Positions 22,681-34,465 of a stretch of DNA of 64,000 nt are shown piece after piece. The stretch is from assembly GCF_037126465.1 (NCBI RefSeq), contig NC_088206.1:52990841-53054840 (forward strand), read 5' to 3'. The position numbers were made by a program, and so were the translations under genes. The DNA is from Ornithodoros turicata. Taxonomy: Eukaryota > Arthropoda > Arachnida > Ixodida > Argasidae. How positions within the stretch are numbered: position 1 is the first letter of the stretch; every line of letters starts with the position of its first letter. The notes beneath the pieces are model-generated. The model did no database searches, was not told where the DNA came from, and saw nothing but the letters and a program-made list of their open reading frames with translations.

Positions 22681-23300
22681 CTAAGCTAAATAGCCGGGTT
22701 GACCACGGTTATGGGACAGGACCGGTCTGCCAAGGCTCGTTCCTGCGCGGATCGCCCTCTGTTCGTAACAGAAGGGATCAGGTGCTCGGCGTGATGGCTC
22801 CGCATAATAATTGCGGTTGTGCTCATCCGGTCCCACTGCAGGTAGGCGCTCAACCACTGACCACACACAGCGCGGTTCAGGGGGTGGCGGGGTCCGATAC
22901 TCGAGTTCCGCTAAGAGGTCGCCTTCTATAGTGCGAGCCTCTTGCGCCAGCGCTTCAAGTCTATTATAGTGACAAGCTCGAAGATAGGGCCGGTAGCGAG
23001 GATGACACTGACGGATAGCCCGTGCAACACGCTGCTCCTCTGTAGCAGTATAGGTTCAGCTCTGCTATACAGCTCTTGCAAAACCCGAACGAATTCTGCT
23101 AAGGTCTCATCTGGATGCTGAGTATGCTTATGCAGCTGCTCCAGCATACCATATTCATAATCCGGGGGAAGAAATCCGCTCTTAAACCGCCTCTGGAAGT
23201 CCTGAACGGACGTAGACCTTGACTACAGCCGAAGCCAGCGAGCAGCGTCTCCGATCAAGGCAACCTGCAGGATGTGTTGTATCAGGACTTCATCTGAGAT
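22681..23300 (-). pseudogene. Gypsy gag-like region
   Basis: HPDETLAEFVRVLQELYSRA (about 23130-23060) matches the retrotransposon-gag pattern of an aromatic/helical capsid segment. Flanking frames are interrupted. Confidence 0.6.
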
Positions 23301-23841
23301 TCCCATACCAGTCTGATAGGCTGTAAGGTCCAAGAAGTCTACGACCGACTTTTTATTGGTGTACCCTGAGAAGGTAGGGACCCATAAACTCAATCACAGG
23401 GCCGCTTGTGCCTGCGGCGGCAAAACCGACCCGACATCAAGGCGTTGTGCCACCAACGAACATAACTCCGTCATGCGTGACAGGAATTCTGTCGTTATAG
23501 CGGAGTCCTGGGGCTTACCCTGGTACGAAGGTACTGCCCCCGTCTCGGAGTCATGGTCCGAATGGCCCTTCCGTCCACTACTGAGGTCGCGTTTGCCTGG
23601 CGGCGGCTAATGCCGTATCGGCTCCGGGTCTCGGGCACCGAGTGGGAGCTGTGAAGCACTCAAAAACAAGCAAACAAGAAAACACTCAAAACGAACAAAA
23701 ACGCTAGCTCAAAAAAAAAGAACAGAAAAAGCAAACCAAGAAACCGGCGGAGTCCTGAATGAAAACAAAGAAACAACGTACCCAACGAAAAATGAACAAT
23801 ACGTGCTGCGTCCTCCCTGCTGTCGAATGGACGAACTGTGA

Positions 23842-23866
23842 CCCCAAACGTTGGGCACCAGTTGGT
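23842..23866 (-). promoter_or_regulatory. Primer-binding-site-like sequence
   Basis: On the minus strand TGGTGCCCAACGTTTGGGG resembles a Lys-tRNA-type primer site (TGGYGCCCAACGTGGGG). It lies upstream of gag, where the 5' LTR junction is expected. Confidence 0.45.
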
Positions 23867-24267
23867 GGCCACTATTGCAATGATGGTGCTGATATTAGAC
23901 ATTTTATAATAAAATTTGTAATTTTGATTGATATCACTTAGATTAAGATTATCTTCTTTGATTAAATGTGCTATTCCATTTTAATCCTGATTCATTGAAA
24001 GCTTGTGTGTATAATTGTCATGAATAAAAATATTGTGTTTGATTTTTTTCTGTGTAATACCTCTTCAATGCTATTATATCGTACCTGTAATAAGTAAGTA
24101 TCTTCTTTATTATGTGTATTGTATTGTATTGTGTTTCTTCTGCTTCAGGTTTTTTGACTGGTTTTTCTCCTTCACACAGAGTCGCAACATAATTCCCATC
24201 ACTATTGGCTTTAATAAATATATTTTCACTTGTACTTTTGTGTATGGCTATCCTTTGCATGTCTATA

Positions 24268-24690
24268 CTTGCATGTAAACCGCCCACCTGTTGTAGCGGA
24301 AAAAAATTTGCGAGTAAAGTTAGCCCAGGTAGGAAATTTCCAAAGTATGCCCAGGCAGAAAAATTTTGAGTGAGCTTGGTGGGGTTGCCGGCATGCATGT
24401 CCCTACTTGCAAGTAAACCACTCACGCGCTACAGGAAAAAAAATTACGAAGTCGGCCCAGGCGGAAAAATTGTGAGTGAAATCGGCCCAGGTGCGATGGT
24501 GTCACCGCTTGGCCGGGTTGAAATCGCGCGTGTCCCTACTTGCGTGTAAACTGCCCACGCGCCACCGAAAAAAAAATTGCGAACGAAGTCGGCCAAGGTT
24601 GAAAAAGGCGTGAGGGTAAGCGCACGGGTAGCCCTCTACCCACGCACCGCCCACCGCGCACGAGAAAAAATTCGCGAAAAAAGTCGGCTC
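24268..24690 (+). repeat. Satellite-like tandem repeat, period about 135 bp
   Basis: Units begin CTTGCATGTAAACCGCCCAC (24268), CTTGCAAGTAAACCACTCAC (24408) and CTTGCGTGTAAACTGCCCAC (24539), with a degraded fourth near 24640. Each contains an A-rich run and a GTCGGCCCAGG-like string. Confidence 0.7.
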
Positions 24691-24745
24691 AGACGCTGTG
24701 GGGTTCGAACCAGGCACCTAGGACCCCACCGTATACTACTAGAGA
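24690..24745 (-). other. tRNA-like 3' half (possible SINE relic)
   Basis: The minus strand reads GGTTCGAACCCCAC, a perfect pol III B box with T-arm pairing, after a short stem-like lead. No A box or acceptor stem was found, so it is not a functional tRNA. Confidence 0.3.
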
Positions 24746-24964
24746 GATACTGATTTTTCCGGTGAGAGACTAAGACCATTAGTGGAGAGGGAGTTTGAAA
24801 TGTGATTTAGTGTAGCTTGAGCAGAAGCCTGTAGGGAGGGCTGAAGTTTGCCATGAAAGCGGAGGCAGTTGTCATCTGTATAGATTAGCTTAACATGCAA
24901 TTTGACAACAGAAACAGTAAAGACAAACCTCCTCCATGTGTTGAAGTACGCTGTGCCTCATTGT

Positions 24965-27957
24965 AAAGAGATCCGCTGAGAGTTAGAAAGGAAAGGAAAT
25001 GCTCAGTACGACTCAAAGGCGAGCTTTGTTGGTCAATGAAATGGCCACAGGACACAAAAACTGAATGGTAGCCTTCATGGAGATACTCATCAGCCTGAAG
25101 GAAGTGACTATAACCTCACAAGAAAAGTGACATTTTTTTCCTTTTTATTTTTGAATAAGCAGGTTATTCATGTCAAAGACAAAAAAATTCGAAGCGGCCG
25201 AAGTCGTAGAAATCATAGCACGAGGTTACGTACCGGTTGAGAATGTCCTGGTATGCTCTTTCTTGGTTACATACTTCATTGAAAAAGTCGAAGAATGTTT
25301 TCTCTGCGTCGTATCAAGTTTCAAATGCGACGTCCGCTGCATGTTTGGAGAGCTACCGGGAGTGGCCTTGTGTTGTGGCATGTAGTCATATGTCTTCTCA
25401 CGGCCTGCAGAGGCACTTGAGGTGGACTGGTCGGTAATGTCCTTCACCCCGGTTAGGGTTGTGGTCGTTGATCTTATGTGCCTCCTATGACGACGTTTCG
25501 TTGACTGTAGTTGTTCAGCGTTCCAGTCGTCTTTGTATCTTCGTGTTGAATCGGTAGTAGTTCTTGTGTACTGTTGCCCCTTATTGGTCGCATCTGGTCC
25601 CAGCGTAGTGTCGTCTTGTAAATCAGCCGTGTCAGTGATTCTGTTGTCGTCTGCAGGTGCAGGTCTTTGGCGTTGGAGTAGCGGAGGACGATATTTCGCT
25701 ACGTTGGAGCCGTCACTGAAATAAATGACGGATCCAAAGGTAAACGCTGCTACGAAGACAACGGCAAAAAGAACGTTGTAGCGACCATTGCAGATCTTGG
25801 TCAGTGATGACAACATGCTGGTGGTACCTTTTTCGGTCTGCGTAGCCGTTTGGTAGAGTTGTTCTATTGTCAGATGCCTCACAACATCGGGGCGGCCAAG
25901 GCGAAGGTTGTTCATATCCTGAGGGCCTGCTGTTATGCTGTCGTAGTACGGGTCAGGCGATAGCGGCCTGACCCCGATGCTTTCTAGGAATTCATTGGCG
26001 GTCAGGTACCCGACGGATAAGGGGTCCTCGCTCATGTTGACGGTGCGAGACACGGGAACCGCAAAATCAGTGCACACTACAGACGAGAGGAAATAAATGT
26101 CGTCGTTTCTGATGACTTCTTCTTCCACCTCAGCCACTGATCACATTCTTCTTCGCGCAAGTGACGTTCGTTGTTCACACCAGCCAATGCATTGACGTTG
26201 AAACACACTTGGCTAGAGCGAAGGTATTATGGAAACTTGTCCAATATGACATAGTAAGCTGGTAAAAAAATAATTCTAAGGACCATGGTCCTTTGCACGT
26301 TTTTAATAGACGTAGTTCTCGAAAATACGTAATAATTGGTAGAGTATCCATTCTTGTCTCTGTACGTGCCTGTGTGTGTGTAACATTCTTATCTCACTCT
26401 ACACCATCATCCAGGGTTATACAAAAATAAAAAAGGGCAGCGTCAGAAGGCATTTTGCTGGAATACGCTATATACAGATAAAAACAGCTGTTTTCAGGGG
26501 CATGCATTTAAATTTCTGTGATAAAAGTGAATGTCTGCGTAAGATTGCGTAACATGAGACCTCGAATTATCAAGTACCCCACCAATTGTGTACCTCCCCA
26601 AGTGTACCCGTCTACTACTTTCCCACAATGTATTAAATGTATACCCGACTGGAAATGCAAAGACAAAAAAATGGAAAATATGAAGTTAAGTTTTCTGTCT
26701 AAAGCAGTATTTTTTGAACAAGAAAATGGGGATTGCTGCTCCCTTGTTCACGGTATTTATGAATGAATAAATCAGAAAATAAAAATAAATATTTTCCACT
26801 AGAACAGCTGGTCGCCTGAGTAGCTCTGAAGGTAAATTACGCCATCGATCCGTTACAGTTCATACCTGACGCTATGCAAAGCTAATGTTGAATGTAGAAG
26901 AGGAAAAACGCAGCCCCCTCCCCCCAAGAAAAAAAGAGAAACATCAGAAGAAAAACATCTGAACTAAGAAAGAGACTCTTAACACTCATCCTTACTCCCG
27001 TTTTTTGCACTTGCATGTAGATTGCAAGTTTTCCTTCTTCAAGATGTACCGATACAGTACTGCACTACCCAGTGGCGGATTCGCCGGAGAGGGGGGGGGG
27101 GGCGACCGCCCCGCCCAAAAAACGTAAGCTTATGCAATGAATTTCACTCTCTACACACCTCCACTGCGCACTTTGACAAACAAACAAAGGTTGATCGAAA
27201 CATTTCAGGATCCCAGAGATACTCATACCCGGGGACTGAGCAAATGTAGAGTCACTAAATAAGTTTTGCTTCAGAGTATAAACACTGAGTTCCGAGAACG
27301 AGCATGCGCCATCTTGTTTCCTCGCCACGGTGGCCACGGGCGCATGCACTTTAGCGCACGATGCCATCTATCGTGCTCGGGTGAAATGTTCCTTTCTCTT
27401 GCAAGCCGCTGATCAAGTATGACAGGCTTGAGGTCACTTTGACATCCTCGGGACGCTCTGGTGGACAATATATGGATGATCGCACAACAATCATACACGC
27501 TTCTCTATCCCACGATGAGCATTATGCTAGCTGTCTTTGATCCACAAATGTGGATGGTACTGGTGTGGCGCAGAAACAAGATGGCGCTCCTGCTCTCCCT
27601 TGGACATCAGTGTCGATACTCTGAAGCGGAGCTTATAGCGAATGCAGTGACAGCCGTTGTACGTATGCGCTTATGCATGAAGCGCTGGTGCAGTAAGATA
27701 TTTTGCTTCCTCGCACACACAACAGCGTTGGCTACATTCAGCTACATCATACCTGTGTAGTAATGTCAAGCAATGAAAAACTTGTTCCGATAATTTGTAA
27801 TGAAATGTATTCCTTTTGACATTGTGTAATTTGTAATGTAATTTTATTACATGTGGGCAGAAATTTTAATCACATTACTCATTACTTTTTACAAAAGAAT
27901 CGAGTATGTGTTCTGTGTTGGCACTTGACAAAAGGAGAGTTGGCGACTGGCAACGTC
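24965..27957. repeat. Segmental duplication, block A copy 2
   Basis: Partner of 1-5042, lacking the MITE/LINE insertion. At 27890-27900 it preserves the empty TA target site of the MITE at 2900-4984. Confidence 0.85.
25234..26137 (-). CDS. First exon of a single-pass membrane protein, copy 2
   Basis: The same 303-codon frame as at 277-1180, with the ATG at 26137, the same hydrophobic segment near residues 121-140, the same Thr-rich tail and the same GTACGT donor after 25234. About 30 substitutions and no gaps separate the copies (roughly 89 percent identity). Differences include loss of Cys at residues 19 and 30 here. Downstream exons would lie at lower coordinates, but 19.5-24.9 kb holds only repeats, so this copy may lack its 3' exons. 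Confidence 0.65.
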
Positions 27958-28545
27958 CACTGTGAACGGTGACGCACTCAATGGGCATGTGGAAGGTCAG
28001 TTCCCTTCTACGAGCCGGTTGCCTTAGTTAGGGCACCCACAAACAAACGTTGGGTGCAAACGAGCTTGGACGCAGGAGGCTAACCAACACGAAGTCCCAG
28101 GGGTTCTCCTGTCTTAAAGCCTTTGCCATCATCAAATCCATCTTCATTGACTACAACACCGCGTTGCAATCGTCTGTGTCGGTCGAGAGAGTCTTCAGCA
28201 TGGCTAAAGACACGTTCAGGCATAAGAGGCCGGGGCAGCCTAACAGCTTCGAAAGTCAGGTGCTTCTACGCTGCAACAAGAGCTTCTTGCAATAAGACCG
28301 AATGACAATCCTTGTCACGCACACAATAAAATATATGTTCTTGTTACAAAATAGATTAATTTCCACATCCTCAATATCGTTACGATTAAGCTCGATGTAA
28401 TGACTTTCTAAAGTCGTTAGTAATTGCAATGTAATTTCATTACGTTTCAGTGGCAGTAATGAGCAATGTGATTTAACTAAATTTTAACAGGAGTAATGAG
28501 TAACGTAATTTAATTACATGTTAGAAGTAATTTACCCAGGTATGA
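27765..28545 (+). mobile_element. Degenerate hAT element
   Basis: AT-rich ends with TAATGTAATT-type motifs (27769-27895 and 28420-28545) flank a fragment of the transposase C-terminus. Block A copy 1 keeps only the left end. Confidence 0.6.
28123..28295 (+). pseudogene. hAT transposase C-terminal dimerisation domain fragment
   Basis: SSVSVERVFSMAKDTF followed by FESQVLLRCNKSFLQ and a stop is the typical end of hAT transposases (the SxxxERxFS motif). The catalytic N-terminal and middle parts are missing. Confidence 0.8.
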
Positions 28546-29433
28546 GCTACATTCCCGGGTATGAGCGCTAAAGGGACTCTGACCAGAAGTTGTGGGAGCT
28601 CTTTCGTACTTGCACTCGATAAAGCACCCAACAAGGACTCTCCATGCGAAAATTCACGCATTGAAACCCCACAGTTCCTCTAAACTCGAATTTTAAACAT
28701 TCGACTTCATCCGAGTGCAGCACGCCTAGCGTCAAACCGAGAAAACATACGTTTATATAGAATATCCACCCCGGCCCACCATCAAAATGACGTCAACATG
28801 AGGGCCACTGACAACACCCACAATTGGCTCAAACGCGTCACATGGTCACACACTACCATGTCAATTCCCTTTATGAAATGTCATTTATATGTTAATATGT
28901 TTTTGTTACAGAGTCTCAAAAAGAAAAATATACCTTGCATTTAAAGGGACAGTCGCATCGACCACAGATCGATTCCGAAACCACAGTGAAATGAGATTTC
29001 CCGTCCTTCACGGACCATGGCTCCGAAAGTCCCATTCCGATCGACGGAATACTTTTTGCATAATTCGTGTGTAAGCGGCGCTACAGCAGACGACGGACGC
29101 GGTCTTCAAGCGGAACTCCCTGCTGAGAATGTTTAGCAACGTCACGAGGAATCTGACCAATAAGAACGCGGCGAGCCAGAGGAGTCCCCGCGGCTTGCAG
29201 CTTGCATGAGCAAGGTCAGGGAGACGAAGGCGAAGGCACATACCGAGATGGAGGACTCGGATCACGGAAGCGGCGAATCGTGCTGTTCAAATGCCTTTAG
29301 TAATAGCTCCCGTGACTAATATACATGTTTGATGACGGCCCATATTCGACGGATCCGCTTCTTCTGCAAGTCGCTGGTGATGTACGTGCCGCAGCTACGT
29401 TGGCGCCAGAGAACGAGCCTCAGGACCACTGCT

Positions 29434-29661
29434 TTAGGTACGTTCATGATCGGAGTGCTCAATACTTAATCCCGTGACATTCACACTACGACGCAGGAAA
29501 CAATCAAAGTGTTTGTGCAGCGTCTGTGCTCTCCAGGGACCGGATGAGTACCTATATGAAAACCAATCATGTCTACCACATTCCACAAAAGTCACAGGTT
29601 CAGTAACAGGGAAAGTTTCATGATAACGCGTCCGACAACGAGAAAAGCCAATCACGTTCAT
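29434..29661 (-). pseudogene. Transposon-encoded exon fragment (Kolobok-like element)
   Basis: The frame reads GFSRCRTRYHETFPVTEPVT then VECGRHDWFSYR. It looks like a genuine protein segment and is partly repeated in the long copy around 54105-54215. I cannot assign it to a named domain. The 2.3-kb length difference between the copies falls in it. Confidence 0.35.
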
Positions 29662-29737
29662 ATGAATGACATCATGTTCTTTTACTTGTTTATTGTATTT
29701 TATTTATCTAGTTATTAACCATAGGTTAGGGGACACC

Positions 29738-30163
29738 TTACGTTGTACCTATTTCGTCTTTTGCTGCTAAGTTACTCACGCGCAAGAGTGACAGATCCGA
29801 TTGGGAAACTACATAGACATTGTGACTTACTGTCGAAGTTGCTGACTCGCTTTGTTCGTGGAACACTGTCGGAACGGCGTCAAGTTTCAATTCGTTCCTT
29901 TTTTGTGTCAATCCAAGTTGCACTTGCATGATGTTCTCATCCAGGTACACATTATCAGTGAAACGCGAGGAGCATACACGGACAGCATGAACACTCCTTG
30001 CTTCATCTGGATACCCGCTAGTGATGTAGCTGCTTCCAACTTTCGCTTCGTCTGGGGTCTGGCTGTAGCTGTATCCTTGGCGTGCGAAATCAAACGTCGA
30101 GGTTTTCGAAGGAAGTTTTCCTGGAGTCAGGAACGCTGCGTCGGTTTCCAAACGACACCTCAC
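29738..30163 (-). pseudogene. THAP zinc-finger protein fragment, short copy
   Basis: The C-terminal half of a THAP domain is visible: HAVRVCSSRFTDNVY, then ELKLDAVPTVF (the family pattern VCSxHF ... LKxDAVPTxF). The zinc-binding His is Arg here, while the long copy at 54289-54642 has His. The N-terminal C-x-C half is not recognisable. THAP domains bind the ends of P and Kolobok-type transposons. Confidence 0.7.
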
Positions 30164-31099
30164 GCGAAGAATGCAAGCGTAGAGATAGTATCCGCGTCAC
30201 TAGAAAGTGTCACATGTGAATAGGGGCGACGTGCCGGAAAAAAACAAAGCAGCCCCAGACTTGGCGGCAGACGACAGCGTCCTTCACAGTGGATTAGCCA
30301 GATTCCACCTTGCGTCACGCGATGTTGTTGGCGCTGGCGCTTCCGAGGATCAAAACGAAACTGGATCTTTTAAATTCGATTCCTCATCACCCGGTCCATT
30401 TTGGAAGGAGAAAATTTTGCAAATAGCTCGTGGTAGTGTACCGAACACATTGGTATTGGATTCGTAACCACGGTTCCGGATGCGACAGTCCCTTTAACAC
30501 ATGCAGTAGGTTTTGCGATTGCCTTTTCAATCTGCGTTCTGTTGTCTTGCGTTCCATATGGTTCCGTATCCGGTCAGCTGTAATGGCTGCCATATGACGA
30601 GCTTGCGAACTTGTGTTATGGTGGCTAGATGAATACTGTCTGGTGTGAGGAGCGGCCGCAGCCTCCTACCCGACGGAGCGGGCCTTTTGCGGAAGACGGC
30701 CACCAGGCGCGCTGCTCCACGGATGTATGCTAGTTTCTGTGCGCTCTGGCTAGTCCCCGGGCGGAGTTCTTTCGTGCGTGACGTATCAGAGGGTGGGATA
30801 ACAATGCTGTCGCGTCTTTGAAGTGCTTTATTTTATCGTCGGCTGTGCACTGTTTCGTGGAATGGTGAACCTTGAGAAGGTCTAACGCCAGTGTGAAGAC
30901 AAAGCAAAGTGCAAAAACGAGCAGAGCGCAGACCATCAGTCATCGTACATGAAAGAATTCAACGTGGGTGGCCTACGCTACTGTTCAGAAACACTCTTCA
31001 AGCTTGTCTCCAAACTTGAAGATACCTTCACAAGGTTCTTTTCATGTCGTAAAGGGCATGCAGACAGCCTATACTAGAAGTCATGGCATGTGCTAAGGG

Positions 31100-31660
31100 C
31101 AGTGATGGGCAGTACTTGATCTAACAGGTACCCAAGTACTACTTTAAGTACATTTCTGTGTACTTGTACTTTACCTTAAGTACATTTTAAACCGTGTACT
31201 TTGTACCGTACTAAAGTACTCTTTTCCGAGTACTTTCCCATCAAGTACTCAAGTACCCAAACTGGACTCCAGACAAAAAGTCACGAAAGAGTATCAAAAA
31301 TGCACCCTACTAAAAGCGCTAAAATGACAACAAGGAGACGAAAACACACAGATAGCGCTATCTGTGTGTTTTCGTCCTCTTGCCGTCATTTTAGCGCTGA
31401 ACAGCCCAGTTGGCTGATTACCTCTCTACATGTAACTGCAAATTATGTCATCTGATTAAGTTCATATTCACAGGTTAGCACTTAAGCTAGGACTTTATGG
31501 CATTAGAGCATTTGTCAAGAACGCTCGCTAAAGTTTTGCCCAAGGAAGCAAGGCACATATACTAAACAGTGAAATGCAAAGTGATACAAATTAAATTCAC
31601 AATTTACTTGGTGAATACTTGAAGTACATGGCCTAGTACTTTGTACTTTGCCCATCACTG
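31100..31660. mobile_element. hAT MITE
   Basis: It begins CAGTGATGGGCAGTACTT and ends with the inverse (AAGT...GCCCATCACTG). The 8-bp flanks GCTAAGGG (31092-31099) and GCTAGGGG (31661-31668) differ at one base. Subterminal AAGTACTT repeats fill both arms. It is non-coding. Confidence 0.85.
31315..31398. repeat. Near-perfect 42-bp-arm palindrome inside the hAT MITE
   Basis: AGCGCTAAAATGAC outward and CACAGATAGCGCTATCTGTG at the centre form an almost uninterrupted inverted repeat with about four mismatches. Confidence 0.85.
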
Positions 31661-32222
31661 GCTAGGGGGAGCCTTATGGAAATGTTGGCCGTCAAGGCCA
31701 TAGTGAATATTTCACGATGAATATTGTAAAATTCTATGCTGTGATGAGAATGCACTTCCTCATAAAGAGCATTAACCGTTCTCGTGCAGAGCGGAGCAGA
31801 AGCAGAAACTTTCAAAGGAGGCGCGTCTCCAGTGAATACACATACGTGGGCATTCAGACTCGTGTACAGATGTTCTTTGTTTTCATTCTGTGCATATGTA
31901 TGTGCATATATATCATGATGAGGAGACGAAACAGGTTATGTCTATTGCGGTGTATAATAAATCTTGTTTTGGCATTGCTAGGTTGAAATTTGGAGATGAT
32001 CGTGTCTTCACTGACTGATAGGAAACTTTATACATCGAGGAACAAAAAGAAAAATCAACCGGCCTTGTTGTCATGACATCAAAAAAAAAGAAAACCGAAA
32101 GTAAGAATGGACAAAAAAATAAAACCTGATAAAAGGAAGAGATATAAAAGTTGAAAAGGGAGGTTAGCACTTTGTCACGTCCGAGCTACGCATGGGACAT
32201 ACCAAACTGAGTACCTGATCCT

Positions 32223-32852
32223 TTGCACGCTTGGATAAGCGATCTTCAATGTATTTTAAGCTATTCGTTTTCCATTGATATTGACCCCTCACTATTCCCT
32301 TCCTCCGCAAAACTTCTCGGCCACACGGGCGAAAACGGCCCGTTCAGCAGACGCGCTTCAGGAGCCTTCGGGAGAATCTTCGCATACATCCGTGTTGGCG
32401 CGCCACCTGACGGCGTCTTCCGCGAACGGGCCGCCTCGGCTGCGGCGCTCCTCACACCAGACAATATTCATCTAGCCACCATACTTGTGTGGTTCCCCTT
32501 CCATCCTACCTTTTTCGGGTCATTGTATTTAGTGTTGGAGTTGTTCGTCATAACCCGAACGTTTCACCTATCATTGCGGCGTACTGTTCTTGATCTGTTG
32601 CGAAGCAACGAACCGCTACGACAGTCACTCGCCTCAGCGAAATTCTGTCTGCTGCATATTAAAGGAGCATCGGGACCTGATGATGTACTGCAAGTGCTGA
32701 AGTTGAATTCTTTGAACCTTCATCTAAAGAAACCAAGTGTGCTCTCGTGTGGTTCTGACGGAAAAGTAGTTTCAAAAAGGTTAGCACATTTATTTTTCAG
32801 TTACAGGTCCACGCACTCAAGACCATACAAGTGCATTCGATCATTCTCGTAG
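32223..32852 (+). CDS. Hypothetical ORF, 209 codons
   Basis: The longest ATG frame in this stretch. Composition changes at about residue 95: the first part is Ala/Arg/Gly-rich (VGAPPDGVFRERAASAAALL) and the second leucine-rich. No domain is recognised. It may be an exon set read through introns or a chance frame. Confidence 0.25.
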   Translation: MHAWISDLQCILSYSFSIDIDPSLFPSSAKLLGHTGENGPFSRRASGAFGRIFAYIRVGAPPDGVFRERAASAAALLTPDNIHLATILVWFPFHPTFFGSLYLVLELFVITRTFHLSLRRTVLDLLRSNEPLRQSLASAKFCLLHIKGASGPDDVLQVLKLNSLNLHLKKPSVLSCGSDGKVVSKRLAHLFFSYRSTHSRPYKCIRSFS

Positions 32853-33769
32853 CTGTTCTGTAACACGTATGCTTTCTTATACGTATCCCACAGAACTCGC
32901 CGCTTCATGAACCCAGTTATACTTTATGTGACCCATCTGGTGGCTCCTGACTAGGCTATGCCGCTAGATCACGAAAGGTCGTGGGGGCTGCACCTTTGCT
33001 TTCGAAAGATGAAGCAGTCATTCCACACTGTGCTTACTGGCTTTGTATCGAGTCTGACAAATCCGACATTCCTGGACTGCCTTATTCAAGGAAGTTTTAA
33101 ATGTAAGTATGTGTTATATTGGTTTCATATATCCCCACCACATATTGAATGTGTATATCGCTGTACTTTTGATGCTATAGCATATCTAGTGTACATTATT
33201 ATTGAACACCTAGTGCGGAACACTCGACACCAGCCACACAATGCCGACAATTGTTTATGCCTTTCCTTCCACTGATTATTTTTATTATAATATTATTCTA
33301 GTATAATCATCTGATTTTTAATAGTCACAATTTTCCCATGGTTTTGGCGCACTATAGCCTGAGTTGCTTATGCGCCATTAAAATTGAATAACCATCATCA
33401 TCTTTAACTGCAATTATCCAATTGAAGTGTCATGTTTCAGTTGGGTACAATGATGTGGCCAGAGATAGTTTTTGCTTTCGTTCCGGAGTTGCTCATTTCA
33501 GAAGAATAAGCACTGTGAAGTTTGTTTTCGGAAACATTAAGAGGACTAAAACCAAACGCTTTTCTTTCAGAGCATCCCTTATGCACCTGCATTTCAATTA
33601 AGATCTGTGTTACAAGAATGACAGACCACTCAACAGTGATGAACATTTGAAGGTGGAAGTGCTGGAACGAAGATGCGTTAATCTGTGTGAAAGGTGCTTT
33701 GTATGTGTCTGAGTCATGGCCATAGGTCGCAAGCTAATTTCTGTCTTCATAAGAGGTGTCAACTATGCT

Positions 33770-34130
33770 CTTTCTATCTACTAACCAGCTCCACTTTAGG
33801 GTTCCTTGTAAACTATTGGAGCACATCATATACCAGCACATTGTTAACTATGTTGAGTCTATAAATTTCTTATTTTAAATTCCAGCATGGCTTTAGAAAA
33901 GGGTATTTAGACAAAAGTAACATAATTCGGTCACAGCATTTTAAACTGTCTTGCTTTCTGGGTTCACGTAGATGCAGTATTTTTTTATTTTGTAAGGGCT
34001 TTTGACATTGTGCTTTATGCTTGCTTGTTGGCCAAACTAGCCCCATTAAAATTTGATCCTGCTACCATTAACTGGATATGCAGTTTCTTGACTAACCGCC
34101 ACCATGCCAACAATTCGTGAGGAGAACCTA
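33770..34130 (+). pseudogene. Non-LTR retrotransposon reverse transcriptase relic
   Basis: With several stops and shifts, the translation still follows a LINE palm: VPCKLLEHIIYQHIVNYVES, then a GFRKG-like block, a DAxFLDFxKAFD-like block near 33970, then LLAKLAPLKFDPATINWICS and FLTNRHH. This is CR1/Jockey-like in pattern. It is too decayed to place further. Confidence 0.6.
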
Positions 34131-34465
34131 TCATATCGCCACCATGCAGCATTTGTCAGGTTACATATGCATCACATTTTAATCAAGTGTGAAGCAAGGC
34201 CTCTAGGTGATCGGTCTTGTATAATTAGTTACACGCCCCTTCGTTATTTAACACCACACGGTTATTCAACCTATGACAGATAAATAAATATATTGCGAAG
34301 TAAATTGTTTACAAGGCTGATTACCCCATTTCACCACATTACCGCAAGCAAGTGTTAGAGTAGTGGCCCAGGGTATGAAGCTTGCCACTAATCATTATTC
34401 AAACAAAGTTCATAATGTAGAATCCTTTACTGAAAACACCGACTGAACACAACAATTGAGAACAA

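Larger units (their letters stand above)
20125..23866 (-). mobile_element. Decayed Ty3/Gypsy LTR retrotransposon (internal region)
   Basis: On the minus strand the order is primer-binding-like site, gag, protease, reverse transcriptase, RNase H and integrase, the Ty3/Gypsy order. Frames are broken throughout. I found no clear pair of LTRs. Weak similarity between 14921-15009 and 23871-23965 may be what remains. Confidence 0.8.
28945..30493 (-). mobile_element. Kolobok-like DNA transposon, short copy
   Basis: The ends AGGGACAGTCGCATC and AGGGACTGTCGCATC are inverted and flanked by TTAA on both sides (28941-28944 and 30494-30497). The interior carries a THAP-type zinc-finger fragment on the minus strand. 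TTAA targets plus THAP point to Kolobok rather than piggyBac. Compared with 51163-55043 it lacks about 2.3 kb at 29556. Confidence 0.75.

Noticed and set aside
24690..24745. Functional tRNA gene
   Set aside because: Only the B-box half is present; no acceptor stem or D-arm could be folded.
28945..30493. piggyBac assignment for the TTAA-flanked elements
   Set aside because: Ends begin AGGG rather than the CCC typical of piggyBac, and a THAP fragment is present, which fits Kolobok better.
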